Positions 28,593 to 37,757 of a stretch of DNA of 64,000 nt are shown in pieces; the stretch's first letter is position 1; each line of letters begins with the position of its first letter. The notes under the pieces were generated by a model, which was not told the origin of the DNA, did not search any database, and saw only the letters and a program-made list of their open reading frames with translations. The DNA is taken from contig NZ_FNNV01000017.1 of NCBI RefSeq assembly GCF_900106745.1, positions 62,001-126,000 on the forward strand, in the 5' to 3' direction. The DNA is from Paenibacillus sp. CF384. Its GTDB lineage: Bacteria > Bacillota > Bacilli > Paenibacillales > Paenibacillaceae. The translations under genes and the position numbers were made by a program.

Positions 28593-29423
28593 CTACCGGC
28601 TCGGTTCACTTAGCTGCAGAAGCGCACCAATGGCTCCACTAAACTCGCCGTTCTCGATGAATAGCGGCGTGGCGCCGCGCAGCCTGGTGTACCCTTCGAC
28701 GACCTCTTTAAGAAGGTCGTTCTGAATAAACGATGAGCCTACGAAAATAATAGACGCGATATCATATTGCGCAGCCGCCAGTACGCTGGCTGTCGCCACT
28801 GTCTCCCCGACAAGCCCCACTACGGAAGCTAGCAGCTCTTCCTTAGTCAACGTATCTGAAGCTGCTAATGCAAACACTCTCCCGAAATTGCTTGCCGTTA
28901 GATCCCCCGGGATCGGAGGCTCCGCGCCTTGATAAATATGTTTGACTTTCAAGTCGATTCGGTCACGATCGCCCGCTGCCGCAAGCTGTATGAGCTCGTG
29001 ATAATCCGTAATCCCGGTTAGCACTTGAGACAGCCCCATCAGGGTTCCGCCTCCGACACCGGTTCCGCCAAGCCGCTTCTGGGCGCTATGGTCGAAATAG
29101 TGAATCGACGTGCCTGTCCCGACATTGGTCAGGATGTGCGCCTCCTCGGTTACACCTGATTGCCGGAGCAAATAACGAACACCGCTGCAGGTGGCTTCAA
29201 ACTCAACCATGCCAATCGAAGGCAGGCCCAGCATGGACTGCAGCAGGCTTGCTTTTCCGCCCGTGATGCTAATCTGCACCTCGTCGTCGAAACCTTGAAT
29301 CCACTTCACAGCTTGCTCTGGCTGCAATGCCGGAAATGTCCTAAACGAGATAGGCTCGCCTTGTTTATGCGTATAAGCCAGTTTAATTAATGTGCCGCCG
29401 GCATCGACGCCGATTTTTACCAT
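28593..29423 (-). CDS. coaW: Type II pantothenate kinase
   Basis: A 276-residue ASKHA-fold kinase that phosphorylates pantothenate in the first step of coenzyme A synthesis. The ATP phosphate-1 loop is IGVDAGGTLIKLAY at the N-terminus; the catalytic-region Glu lies in EFEATCSG, and TNVGTGTS and GGTGVGGGTLMG are further type II marks. The length fits the Staphylococcus/Bacillus CoaW family. It is a soluble enzyme, single gene, with a 49-bp gap to the serine hydrolase upstream. No canonical terminator follows; family A hairpins begin about 25 bp after the stop. Confidence 0.93.
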   Translation of the reverse strand: MVKIGVDAGGTLIKLAYTHKQGEPISFRTFPALQPEQAVKWIQGFDDEVQISITGGKASLLQSMLGLPSIGMVEFEATCSGVRYLLRQSGVTEEAHILTNVGTGTSIHYFDHSAQKRLGGTGVGGGTLMGLSQVLTGITDYHELIQLAAAGDRDRIDLKVKHIYQGAEPPIPGDLTASNFGRVFALAASDTLTKEELLASVVGLVGETVATASVLAAAQYDIASIIFVGSSFIQNDLLKEVVEGYTRLRGATPLFIENGEFSGAIGALLQLSEPSR

Positions 29424-29472
29424 GTGACTGACACTTCGCTTTCTTCGTTCAGACTTACGATATTGCTATATA

Positions 29473-30483
29473 CTACTGGACCCCGGACCCGATAAGGGTC
29501 ATGGTCGGATGCAGCGCCTCCGCTACAAAGTCCTCAATGCCCGGAACGAATACGACCGCAACCAATTTCTGCTCAGGATCGACCGTGAACATCGACCAAC
29601 CATATCCGTGGTGAGAGAAGGTACGCGCCGACATCGTGCCGATGCGTTCGCCGTCCAGAAACAGTCCGAGTCCTTCCGCTGTCATTCGCCGAACGAGCTG
29701 CTCGCTCAGGATACGTTTTCCGGCAAATACGCCGTCGTTCAGGAGCATCTCACCCATCTTCAAAATATCGTCCAAAGTAGATAATAACCCGCCGCAAGCC
29801 ATAGGTATAGCCCCACTGCGAAAAAGCGGCGTATCCAACCAGTCCGCTTCCCGTGGAAATACTAGCGAAACAAGCGGGTCATGCTCCAGCGGAAGCTTGA
29901 ATGCAGTCATCGTCATCCCAAGCGGTATAAGGATTCGTTCCTCTACGAATTGTTCAAAACTCTTGCCGGAAACCCGTGCAATAATGAGTCCGAGCAGCAC
30001 AAAACCTACGTTAGAATAACTAAATTCGCTGCCTGGTTCCGTTGATAAACTTCTCTCCGTAAGCCGCTCAATCCAACCCGGTGTCTCATAGTTGTTGCTG
30101 AGAATATCGTCCACCTGCAAACCTGAGCGATGTGTCAGCAAATGATGCAACGTAATGTCCTGGAATCCCTCACACTCAAACTCCGCAAAATAGATCGCGG
30201 CCTTATCCTCAAGCGTGATCTGCCCCTGTTCAACCAGTTGAAGCAATGCAATCGCCGTAATCGTCTTGACGATTGATTGTACCGGCCTAATCGCGTTAAC
30301 GCTGAACGGTTTTGTGCGTGCACCGTCAGCCGAACCCAAAGCTTCCTTTGCAACAACTTCGCCGTCCAGCGATACCACGAAACTTGCGCCTTGCAGCCTT
30401 CCTTGATCAATTAGCGTCTGAAGATGCATCTTAATAGAATGAATAACGTCTGAGTTGTACCGGCCTGTTCGGGTCTCTGCCAT
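29473..30483 (-). CDS. Serine hydrolase of the class C beta-lactamase/penicillin-binding family
   Basis: A 336-residue protein without a signal peptide. Active-site motifs are SIVK in RPVQSIVKTITA (nucleophile Ser and Lys), YSN in FSYSNVGFVLLG (second motif), and HHGYG near the C-terminus in place of the KTG/HTG motif. Members include esterases, D-aminopeptidases and peptidases of unknown use; true beta-lactamase activity is unlikely for a cytoplasmic protein. ATG 30483 has GGAGG 10 nt upstream; TTG 30504 has none. It follows the terminator of the isomerase operon. Confidence 0.88.
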   Translation of the reverse strand: MAETRTGRYNSDVIHSIKMHLQTLIDQGRLQGASFVVSLDGEVVAKEALGSADGARTKPFSVNAIRPVQSIVKTITAIALLQLVEQGQITLEDKAAIYFAEFECEGFQDITLHHLLTHRSGLQVDDILSNNYETPGWIERLTERSLSTEPGSEFSYSNVGFVLLGLIIARVSGKSFEQFVEERILIPLGMTMTAFKLPLEHDPLVSLVFPREADWLDTPLFRSGAIPMACGGLLSTLDDILKMGEMLLNDGVFAGKRILSEQLVRRMTAEGLGLFLDGERIGTMSARTFSHHGYGWSMFTVDPEQKLVAVVFVPGIEDFVAEALHPTMTLIGSGVQ

Positions 30484-30560
30484 TATTATCTCGCCTCCAT
30501 CCAACTATTCCCATTCTATCCTCAACCATTCGATAGCAGCATGAAATATCCTCTATATCC

Positions 30561-30590
30561 AAAAACCCATGAACACCGTCCATGGGTTTG
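30561..30590 (-). terminator. Terminator of the isomerase/dehydrogenase operon
   Basis: Read leftward, AAACCCATG pairs with CATGGGTTT, loop GGACGGTGTT-like, followed by T residues; the mirror sequence also allows rightward use. Confidence 0.85.
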
Positions 30591-30602
30591 GCCTTGCTAT
30601 TG

Positions 30603-31427
30603 CTACATCGTTACCGCTGGAAAAGCTTCCTTAATGCGAGCATACAGCTGAACGGCATCTTCCATCACGTCGAATTGATCCGTCTGCAAATATTCAATGG
30701 AGAAGCCTCCTTGATAACCGCGCCGCTTCAGCTCAATCAGGATCCGCTCGAAATCGACAGCACCGGCGCCAAAACGAACCTGCATCTGATCGTTTGCCGC
30801 ATCCCGCAGATGGACATGAACTGCCCGATCTAAGAATACAAACGTCTCTTCAAGCGGCACCCCCTGCATCACAAAATGGGTCGGGTCATAGACGATCGGC
30901 ATTTCCGGCATCAGCTCCATCAAATGCAAGCACTGCTCCATCGTCTCGAATGGACTGTTGACGTGGAACTCCAGTGCCATCTGAATGCCTTCTGCTTTTG
31001 CAATCTCCAGCTGCTCTCGAAGCGATGCAATGCAATCGCCAAGCACCTCTTCCCAAGGACGAGAACGATCGGGCTGCCGCGGCTGGATGGCTGCTATGTT
31101 AATGTTCAGCGCCTTCATCCACTGCATCAGGCCGGCCGTTTCCGCCTTTCTGCATGTTATGGCTTCGGCTGAACGGTCATGAAGCTGCGGAGATACGCCG
31201 CTGTTGGTGGCTACAGGCTGTAAGTTATATTGAACTAACAGCTGCTTAGTGCGGTTAATTTGCTGGGCTAGGCTGTGTTCGGTTATAAGCTCGCTCGTAG
31301 GGACATGAACCCAACCATCGATAGCGAGAATGTCCACGAAGCGAAAGCCGGCCGAAGAGATAGATGCTAATGCTTCTTCAAAGCCGGAACCGCAGCGAAC
31401 GGAGGTGGAGCATGCAATGATGCTCAT
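30603..31427 (-). CDS. Sugar phosphate isomerase/epimerase-like TIM-barrel protein (second copy)
   Basis: A 274-residue AP-endonuclease-2-type TIM barrel. Likely metal ligands are the Glu in ALEFHVN, Asp in VYDPTHFV, His in VHVHLRDA and Glu in FSIEYLQ, in the usual order. Relatives include xylose isomerase-like and IolE/IolI-type enzymes. Its ATG overlaps the stop of the Gfo/Idh gene by 4 bp, and it ends the three-gene operon. The substrate is not evident; with a dehydrogenase between two isomerases, stepwise conversion of a 3-keto sugar or inositol-like compound is plausible. Confidence 0.88.
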   Translation of the reverse strand: MSIIACSTSVRCGSGFEEALASISSAGFRFVDILAIDGWVHVPTSELITEHSLAQQINRTKQLLVQYNLQPVATNSGVSPQLHDRSAEAITCRKAETAGLMQWMKALNINIAAIQPRQPDRSRPWEEVLGDCIASLREQLEIAKAEGIQMALEFHVNSPFETMEQCLHLMELMPEMPIVYDPTHFVMQGVPLEETFVFLDRAVHVHLRDAANDQMQVRFGAGAVDFERILIELKRRGYQGGFSIEYLQTDQFDVMEDAVQLYARIKEAFPAVTM

Positions 31428-32500
31428 GGTGCCGTCACCGCACCTTCCAGCATAATTTCAAGCGGGAATCGGTCCTGGTTCAGCGGCAGCTCAATTCTGC
31501 GGCCAAGTCTTGCCGATTCGTATGCGGCCATGACGACCTCCATTACATTAATTGCGGTGGATGCTGCGAGCGGATGAGGAGCGCCGGTTTGCATGGAGAT
31601 GGCCAGCTGACGGAACACGCCTGGGAGGCCATCGTTGAAGTCATCCGGCGCATCCAGCTCGGCAGCGCGGAAACCTCCGGCCTGTGCATCTTGAATTTGC
31701 AGCTGCGGGTTCGCGCTGTCGCCGGCACGCCACAGGCGACCTTGATCGCCGATTGCCTCAATGTCTTGGTAGTCGCTGCCCGGCAGTCTCGCATCGCCTG
31801 TTAGAAATTCCGCGCGGAGTCCGTTTTCGAATTCGAGCGTCACCATCATCCCGCTTTCTACCGCATGTCCGTATCGTCGGCCGGTAAAGATGGCATAATC
31901 GTACTGATCCGGCAAGCCCGGCTCAACGTCTTGTCTGAACATGGAGGCAAGCACCCATTTGACTTTCTCATCGCCTGTGAGACTAAGAAGGATGTCTACG
32001 CTATGTGTGCCATCGCTTAAGAAATCACCCGCGCAAGTTGCACGCAGCAGGCGCGGCTTACCGATGGCTCCTTCTTGAATTAATCTGCGCATGGTCATGA
32101 ACGGCGCGGACATACGTCTTTGGTGGCCGATTATGAGGAGGGTATCGTTCGCTTCACAAACTTCCATCATTTTGCGGGAATCCCCCATATTAACGGCCAT
32201 CGGTTTCTCGCAGTAAACGGCTTTCACACCTGCTTCCGCAGCCATGATGGTCAAACGGGCGTGAGAGCCTGTTGGTGTTGCGATGATGACAACATCCGGC
32301 TGTAATTCTTGCAGCATAAGTGTGAAATCGGTATAAATCGCAGCGGAGCCGCCTGTTTGGGCAGCAGCATCACGAGCCGTCTCCGCATTCAGATCGCATA
32401 AACCGGCAAGCTCAAACTCGGACAGCGAGGCGACAGCCTTCGCATGGTTTAACCCCATTCGGCAGCCGATAACGACTGCGCGTAACTTAGCTTCACTCAT
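31424..32500 (-). CDS. Gfo/Idh/MocA-family oxidoreductase
   Basis: A 358-residue NAD(P)-dependent sugar dehydrogenase: N-terminal Rossmann fold with VVIGCRMGLNHAKAV (a degenerate glycine loop), acidic end of strand 2 in LCDLN, the EKP motif in YCEKPMAVN, and a C-terminal substrate domain with HSVDILL, the catalytic His region. It overlaps both neighbours by 4 bp, so the three genes are tightly coupled. Family members oxidise or reduce sugars or inositols in the cytoplasm. Confidence 0.92.
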   Translation of the reverse strand: MSEAKLRAVVIGCRMGLNHAKAVASLSEFELAGLCDLNAETARDAAAQTGGSAAIYTDFTLMLQELQPDVVIIATPTGSHARLTIMAAEAGVKAVYCEKPMAVNMGDSRKMMEVCEANDTLLIIGHQRRMSAPFMTMRRLIQEGAIGKPRLLRATCAGDFLSDGTHSVDILLSLTGDEKVKWVLASMFRQDVEPGLPDQYDYAIFTGRRYGHAVESGMMVTLEFENGLRAEFLTGDARLPGSDYQDIEAIGDQGRLWRAGDSANPQLQIQDAQAGGFRAAELDAPDDFNDGLPGVFRQLAISMQTGAPHPLAASTAINVMEVVMAAYESARLGRRIELPLNQDRFPLEIMLEGAVTAP

Positions 32501-33414
32501 TGTATAATCTCTCCTTTGGGAATAGGTTCAAGCGATTGAATGAATCGTAGGGAGCGCTCTAGACACAGCTGGGGATCCATATCTGTTGGGCTAATCATCT
32601 CGACTTCCATGACCAGCTTATCCTTTAGTGGTGCATGCTTCATAAGCAGCTCGTAGCACTCGCGCAGTGGAACGTCGCCGTCACCAAGCGCTGCGCCTTT
32701 CACTTCGAATTGAAGCGGATAAACGTCCGGACGCGGTCTTACGCTATGATCCTTGAAATGCGTGCCGATCGTGTAAGGTGCTGCCAGTTCAAAAGCAGGC
32801 AGCGGCCGTTCCCCGATTAAGTAGGTGTTGCCGGTATCCAAGTAAATGTAGAGCTGTTTGGTCGCTTGGCACAGCTGCACCAAGTCGGCGATGTAGTAGT
32901 CACCGTGATTTTCCACACTTAGCGGTGCACCCAGCTCCGAGCAGATGGCCGCGAGCGGCGTCATCGCTTCCGATATACGAGCCAGCTTGTCTTCGAGCGG
33001 CATTACACGGTCAAATCGATGTCCGGCACGCATCCCCGTCGTCGCGATTTGACCTCTCATGAGTGGCAAGTAGAGTCGTAGCTGCTCCGCGATGCGCTCC
33101 GTCTCCCGTTCTCGCTCGTCTTTGCCGGCGTTTAAGTAGTTAAAGCCGATATGCGGCGTCAGCCGAAGCCCGTGTTTCACCAGCTCTTCGCCTATGTAAT
33201 TGCGGCGTGCCTCGTCCATATTTGCCATTTCACTCAAGTCTATGCCGGTCGTGACAAGCCCATGCCGCTTCAAGAAATCGAGCTTCCCCAGCACCGAGTC
33301 GTCTCCCTGCCGACTAAATCCGTGATACCACACAAGCGCATACCCCCAAGTTAGCGGACGGCGTGCCCTTCTCCCGTTCGACCAATCCGAACTGCTGTCA
33401 TTAGCCAAAACCAT
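32497..33414 (-). CDS. Sugar phosphate isomerase/epimerase-like TIM-barrel protein (first copy)
   Basis: A 305-residue TIM barrel with metal-site candidates in VENHGDYY, LDTGNTYLIG, GTHFKDHS and MEVEMIS. It shares the fold of the gene at 30603-31427 but is clearly diverged. GAGAGG lies 5 nt before ATG 33414. It is the first gene of the operon; the repeat-rich gap upstream should hold the promoter, although no strong match was identified. Confidence 0.88.
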   Translation of the reverse strand: MVLANDSSSDWSNGRRARRPLTWGYALVWYHGFSRQGDDSVLGKLDFLKRHGLVTTGIDLSEMANMDEARRNYIGEELVKHGLRLTPHIGFNYLNAGKDERERETERIAEQLRLYLPLMRGQIATTGMRAGHRFDRVMPLEDKLARISEAMTPLAAICSELGAPLSVENHGDYYIADLVQLCQATKQLYIYLDTGNTYLIGERPLPAFELAAPYTIGTHFKDHSVRPRPDVYPLQFEVKGAALGDGDVPLRECYELLMKHAPLKDKLVMEVEMISPTDMDPQLCLERSLRFIQSLEPIPKGEIIQ

Positions 33415-33544
33415 TGCAGCCTCTCATCCCTTCCATCCCTGAACTTCACACTAACGTGCAGCTTTAACTTGATTGTAGCAACTGCCCCGCCGCGGTACTA
33501 TGCGTCAATATTGACATCCGTTGCTTTTCATTTACTTTTGACGG

Positions 33545-33955
33545 CTGCTGAGAATCGCAGCTAAAACCTGCTATCTCGAAGCTAAGAGTCGGAAATACCT
33601 ACTTTCAGCTCTCAAACTAACCAGTCTCGCTCGCAACAGATGCTGAGAAGCGCCAAATCCGACTCTCAGCTGCTAAAACCTGCTATTTCGATGCTGAGAG
33701 TCGGAAATGCCTACTCTCAGCTCGCAAACTAACCCTATCTCGCTCGTAACAGATATTGAGAAGCGCCAAATCCGACTCTCATCAGCCAAAACCTGCTTAT
33801 TCAATGCTGAGAGTCGGAAATACCTACTCTCAGCTCGCAAACTAACCCTATCACCCTCGCAACAGATACCGAGAAGCGCCAAATCCGACTCTCAGCAGCC
33901 AAAACCAGCTATTTCAATGCTGAGAGTCGGAAATACCTACTCTCAGCTCTCAAAC
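33545..33955. repeat. Family A palindrome array with different linkers
   Basis: Unit starts at 33581, 33693, 33806 and 33919: steps 112, 113, 113. Each unit has GCTGAGAGTCGG/CTACTCTCAGC, then a linker with CAAACTAACCCTATC, then GAGAAGCGCC/GACTCTCA 62 bp on, then a 51-bp step with AAAACCTGCT. The linker sequences are unlike those at 1.5 and 28 kb, but the geometry is the same. Confidence 0.9.
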
Positions 33956-33979
33956 TAACCCGATTTCTCCGTTATCCCT

Positions 33980-34180
33980 CCCTATTAGCGGCATATCCTC
34001 TTACAGCATTCAAAATCAACCACTTTACACTCCATTAGAGGAATAGCCGCTTACAGCGCCTACATTCTCGCAAAACTAACCCGAATCTACTGTTTTCCAC
34101 CCCTGTAAGCGATATATCCGCTTACCTCACTCAAAACCACCCACATTACGCCTCGTAAGCGAAATAGCCCCTTACAGCTA
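33980..34180. repeat. Family B palindromes, two 121-bp units
   Basis: TTAGCG/TAAGCG-type palindromes start at 33985, 34035, 34106 and 34156, giving the 50/71 step pattern of the 0.8-1.4 kb array. One linker contains CAAAACTAACCCGAATC. It follows a family A array directly, as at two other loci. Confidence 0.85.
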
Positions 34181-34199
34181 AGCTAAGAGGTCGAAGTTA

Positions 34200-34563
<364 letters not shown>

Positions 34564-34701
34564 TCCCAAACCCTTCCTTGCATTCCATTACGACATTGCG
34601 TGTCGTTCAGTCATGACGGGTCCTTCCGTCCTTGCATTCCCTACCGTCTTGCATACTCCAGCGTTCCGTCATCCCAACCCATTCCCTCAGACTCCCTCGC
34701 C

Positions 34702-37560
34702 CTAGCGAACGTACTCGAGCAATCTCGCAAGCGCGACTGCTGCTTCTGCGCGGGTGACTTTCGCCTGCGGCTTGAACTTGCCGCCGTCTGCCGACAGGAG
34801 GCCGGTTGCGACTGCCGCCTCGACCGAAGTCAGCGCATCAGCCTTCACTTGCTTCGCATCCTTCAATACCACTGCTTCAGGATGCTTCACCTTCCGGCCC
34901 GTGCCTGCCTCATAGGCTTGCACCAACAGTACAGCAAGCTTCTCGCGAGTTACGGCGCCGTCGCCTAAATTCGCAGCCGTATAATCAGCAAGCGCTGCGA
35001 CCGAACGCGACTGCACATACGCCCCTATGCGATTCAGCATCGTTTGGAGCTCGCCGCCCGTCAGCACGCGCTTCGGAAGGAAGCTTCCATTCTCTCCTGT
35101 CACGATATGAGCGGCATACAGCGATTTTACAGCTTCATAAGCAAAGTGAGACTTCGCCACGTCGCTGAACGGCTGCACATCGGTTCCAAGCAGCGATGTC
35201 AGCGCCTTATATTTAGGAGTATCCAGATTATCGAGGATATCCTCGGACGCGCCCCACATGCCGTAACGGTTATAGCCACTCGTCAACGTGAAGTACATGA
35301 ACATGTCGCCGTTCTTATCCAAGAAGTTGTTGCCGACATCATACCTCACAAGATCGCCCATTCGCTCCGAACGATGTGCAGCGATTCGATTCTCCACGTT
35401 GATCGTACTGCCGCCGCCGGAATCCGGGCCGCCTTCATACGTGTACGATTTGAGGCCATACTGATCCGCCAAGGTAATCAGTTCCTGCTTCGTTTCATCC
35501 GGGCCGCTGAACCGTTTGCTGTCTTCCTGCATTGCAGTCAGTACCTCGGTTGTCGATGCCGCGTCACTTGCCGCGCTCGAATTAAAGTATGGCGCGCTGG
35601 CAATTGCATAGAAATAGTTCTTAGGATCACCGTACGATTTGCTAACCCAATTCAGCATATCCTCGTACTGATCCGGAATAATCGCAAACCAGCTAAGTAC
35701 TGGTCTAACCCGCGTGTTCAGCGAGTCTTCGCCGAAGACGGTCTGGAACTGCTGCCCGATCTCGATCAACCGCTGCGCAATCCGGTGACGCGTCCATGAA
35801 CGCTTTTGCGGCGTATAATCGCCATCATTCGGGTCATCAAAATACGATTGCATCGTATACTGACTCAGCGCCGATCCCTCTTTCGCCCCTTCAGCTAAAG
35901 CCGCGGCTTTGTTGTAAGCCTGCTGCGTGAACAGATCGTTCCATACTTCATTGGAGTACTCCAAGTAAATTTTGATACCCGGGTTCAGCTTCGCTTTGAG
36001 CAATGCCGCCAGCGACTTCACATAGTCATTGCTTGCCGCGACCGGGATGTTGATCCAAATATCCTTGCCAGTTTGGTTAGCTAGCGCAATTACATATTCC
36101 CACGCCACGCCGTGCGTACCATCTTGAAGCAGCTGCGTCGCATCTGTTGTCAACTTGCGATCGCTCCACTCCGTAACCGCCGGATAAGCCGGATTGTTGT
36201 TATTGGTGCTCAGCCAATCCATGAAACGAAGCGTGCCGAACGGCTGAAGCGCCTGCAGAAACTCCTTCGTGAACGTATCGCCGGCAGAATAACCCGGACG
36301 CATCAACTTCACATCACTCACGCCGCCGCTAGTCTTCGTGAAAGTCATATACAGCAAGCCGTTGCCTTTGGCCAGTACAATATCTGCCGTCGTCGTGTTT
36401 GACTTCTTATCATACTTCTGATTCTCCACCTTAAACGGACTCGAAGCATCCATATTGCCAAGCACCGCTTGTCCCTTGAAAGACAGCTTGTACACGCCGC
36501 TGATATCCGGGAATTGCTTCGTTGGATCATCGATATCATTCAACCACGCCGCAACCGGGCGATGGTCGAAGAACACGGTCGCCGCATCCTCCTTCGGCCA
36601 GCCGTTGGCATCGACCTTCACGCCTTCGCTTCCGTCTGCTTTCACCCATTGCCGCAGCGTTTTGGCCGCATCCGCGAACTCATATCCACGACCGCCAATC
36701 CCCTCCAGACCGACACCGATTTGACCCGGATACAGCTCTTTCGTCAGCGCGGGAAGGGGAGTTACCGTATGCACATTAAGCGTATTCGTTGCAAAAGAAG
36801 TCTGGCTCTCCTTTGCCGCAACAACCTTAAAGTTATACACGCCTCCAGCCTCTAGCCCCTTCACCGTAAACGATGTGTTCGCCGTATCGCCGACTGCCTT
36901 ATCATCCTGATAAACGGTATACTTCACGGCCGGATTCCCTTGCGGTTTCTCCCATACCAGATCAACTGCGGTTTCCGAATTGTCCGCAGCATGCAAGAAT
37001 GAAGGCGCAATGGCCTCTTTCTTCACATCCTCTGCGCTCGAAACCTTCTCCAGCACCACGTCATCCAGATAGAAATCCGCGCCGGACCACTTCACGAGCG
37101 TTAGATTCGAATTTGAGGTTGGCATCAGCTCGGGCGGTGCGGTAAAGATCGTTTCAATATAGTGATATTCCCCGTCGTTCTCCGTAAAATCAAGCTGCTT
37201 CGAAAAGCTCTTCCCCAGCGTCAGCTTCAAATTACCGCCAGCATCGCCATTCACAAACTTATACCAGGCACCAAAACGATACGTCCTATTCGGTTCAAGC
37301 GCACCGAAATCGAGGCCGGTAATGCCGAAGCCGGCAGGGATTTTCAAAGCCTGCTCTTTCCCGTGCGGAGCTTCCTTGCCGATATTGATATTGACCCAGT
37401 TCGGCCAATCTATGGCACCGCTTTCAAAATCCCCGTTAGGAACAAGATTGGTACCGTAAACTACACCCTCCGATGAGGCAGCCACAGCATCAGCCGCGAA
37501 GGTATTCATAGGTGCAAGCATCATCATCGCCATCGCGAAGGCGCCTATTCGCTTCTTCAT
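34702..37560 (-). CDS. Secreted multidomain glycosidase-like protein with C-terminal SLH domains
   Basis: A 952-residue exported protein. Residues 1-22 are a signal peptide ending TFAADA; about 38-175 is a beta-sandwich carbohydrate-binding-like domain (LVPNGDFESGAIDWPNW); 185-270 resembles fibronectin type III; 275-770 is a barrel-like domain with LRFMDWLSTNNNN and IYLEYSNEVWN, whose Glu-before-Val-Trp-Asn recalls clan GH-A acid/base loops; 775-952 holds SLH repeats (PFSDVAKSHFAYEAVKSLY and two more, the middle one weak). SLH domains attach to secondary cell-wall polymer, so the enzyme is surface-bound. The target polysaccharide and exact GH family are not certain. GAGGAAAG precedes the ATG. 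Confidence 0.82.
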   Translation of the reverse strand: MKKRIGAFAMAMMMLAPMNTFAADAVAASSEGVVYGTNLVPNGDFESGAIDWPNWVNINIGKEAPHGKEQALKIPAGFGITGLDFGALEPNRTYRFGAWYKFVNGDAGGNLKLTLGKSFSKQLDFTENDGEYHYIETIFTAPPELMPTSNSNLTLVKWSGADFYLDDVVLEKVSSAEDVKKEAIAPSFLHAADNSETAVDLVWEKPQGNPAVKYTVYQDDKAVGDTANTSFTVKGLEAGGVYNFKVVAAKESQTSFATNTLNVHTVTPLPALTKELYPGQIGVGLEGIGGRGYEFADAAKTLRQWVKADGSEGVKVDANGWPKEDAATVFFDHRPVAAWLNDIDDPTKQFPDISGVYKLSFKGQAVLGNMDASSPFKVENQKYDKKSNTTTADIVLAKGNGLLYMTFTKTSGGVSDVKLMRPGYSAGDTFTKEFLQALQPFGTLRFMDWLSTNNNNPAYPAVTEWSDRKLTTDATQLLQDGTHGVAWEYVIALANQTGKDIWINIPVAASNDYVKSLAALLKAKLNPGIKIYLEYSNEVWNDLFTQQAYNKAAALAEGAKEGSALSQYTMQSYFDDPNDGDYTPQKRSWTRHRIAQRLIEIGQQFQTVFGEDSLNTRVRPVLSWFAIIPDQYEDMLNWVSKSYGDPKNYFYAIASAPYFNSSAASDAASTTEVLTAMQEDSKRFSGPDETKQELITLADQYGLKSYTYEGGPDSGGGSTINVENRIAAHRSERMGDLVRYDVGNNFLDKNGDMFMYFTLTSGYNRYGMWGASEDILDNLDTPKYKALTSLLGTDVQPFSDVAKSHFAYEAVKSLYAAHIVTGENGSFLPKRVLTGGELQTMLNRIGAYVQSRSVAALADYTAANLGDGAVTREKLAVLLVQAYEAGTGRKVKHPEAVVLKDAKQVKADALTSVEAAVATGLLSADGGKFKPQAKVTRAEAAVALARLLEYVR

Positions 37561-37692
37561 GTCATCTTTCCTCTCCGATTAAGTTTTCTCCTAAAGCTTA
37601 CATTTCCTACTAATTGTACAATCGCCGCATGAGCGATACTATTGCATCCTATTGACTTTCCTTGCTATCCATTAACCTCTTCTCTCGCAACA

Positions 37693-37733
37693 AAATAAAA
37701 CAAGCCGGGCACCTTAAAGGCGCCGGCCTGTTC
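37693..37733 (-). terminator. Terminator of the CARDB/beta-helix gene
   Basis: Read leftward, CAGGCCGGCGCC pairs imperfectly with GGTGCCCGGCTTG, followed by TTTTATTTTG; 24 bp after the stop. Confidence 0.9.
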
Positions 37734-37757
37734 CATCACTCTAATCTACCAAGATAC

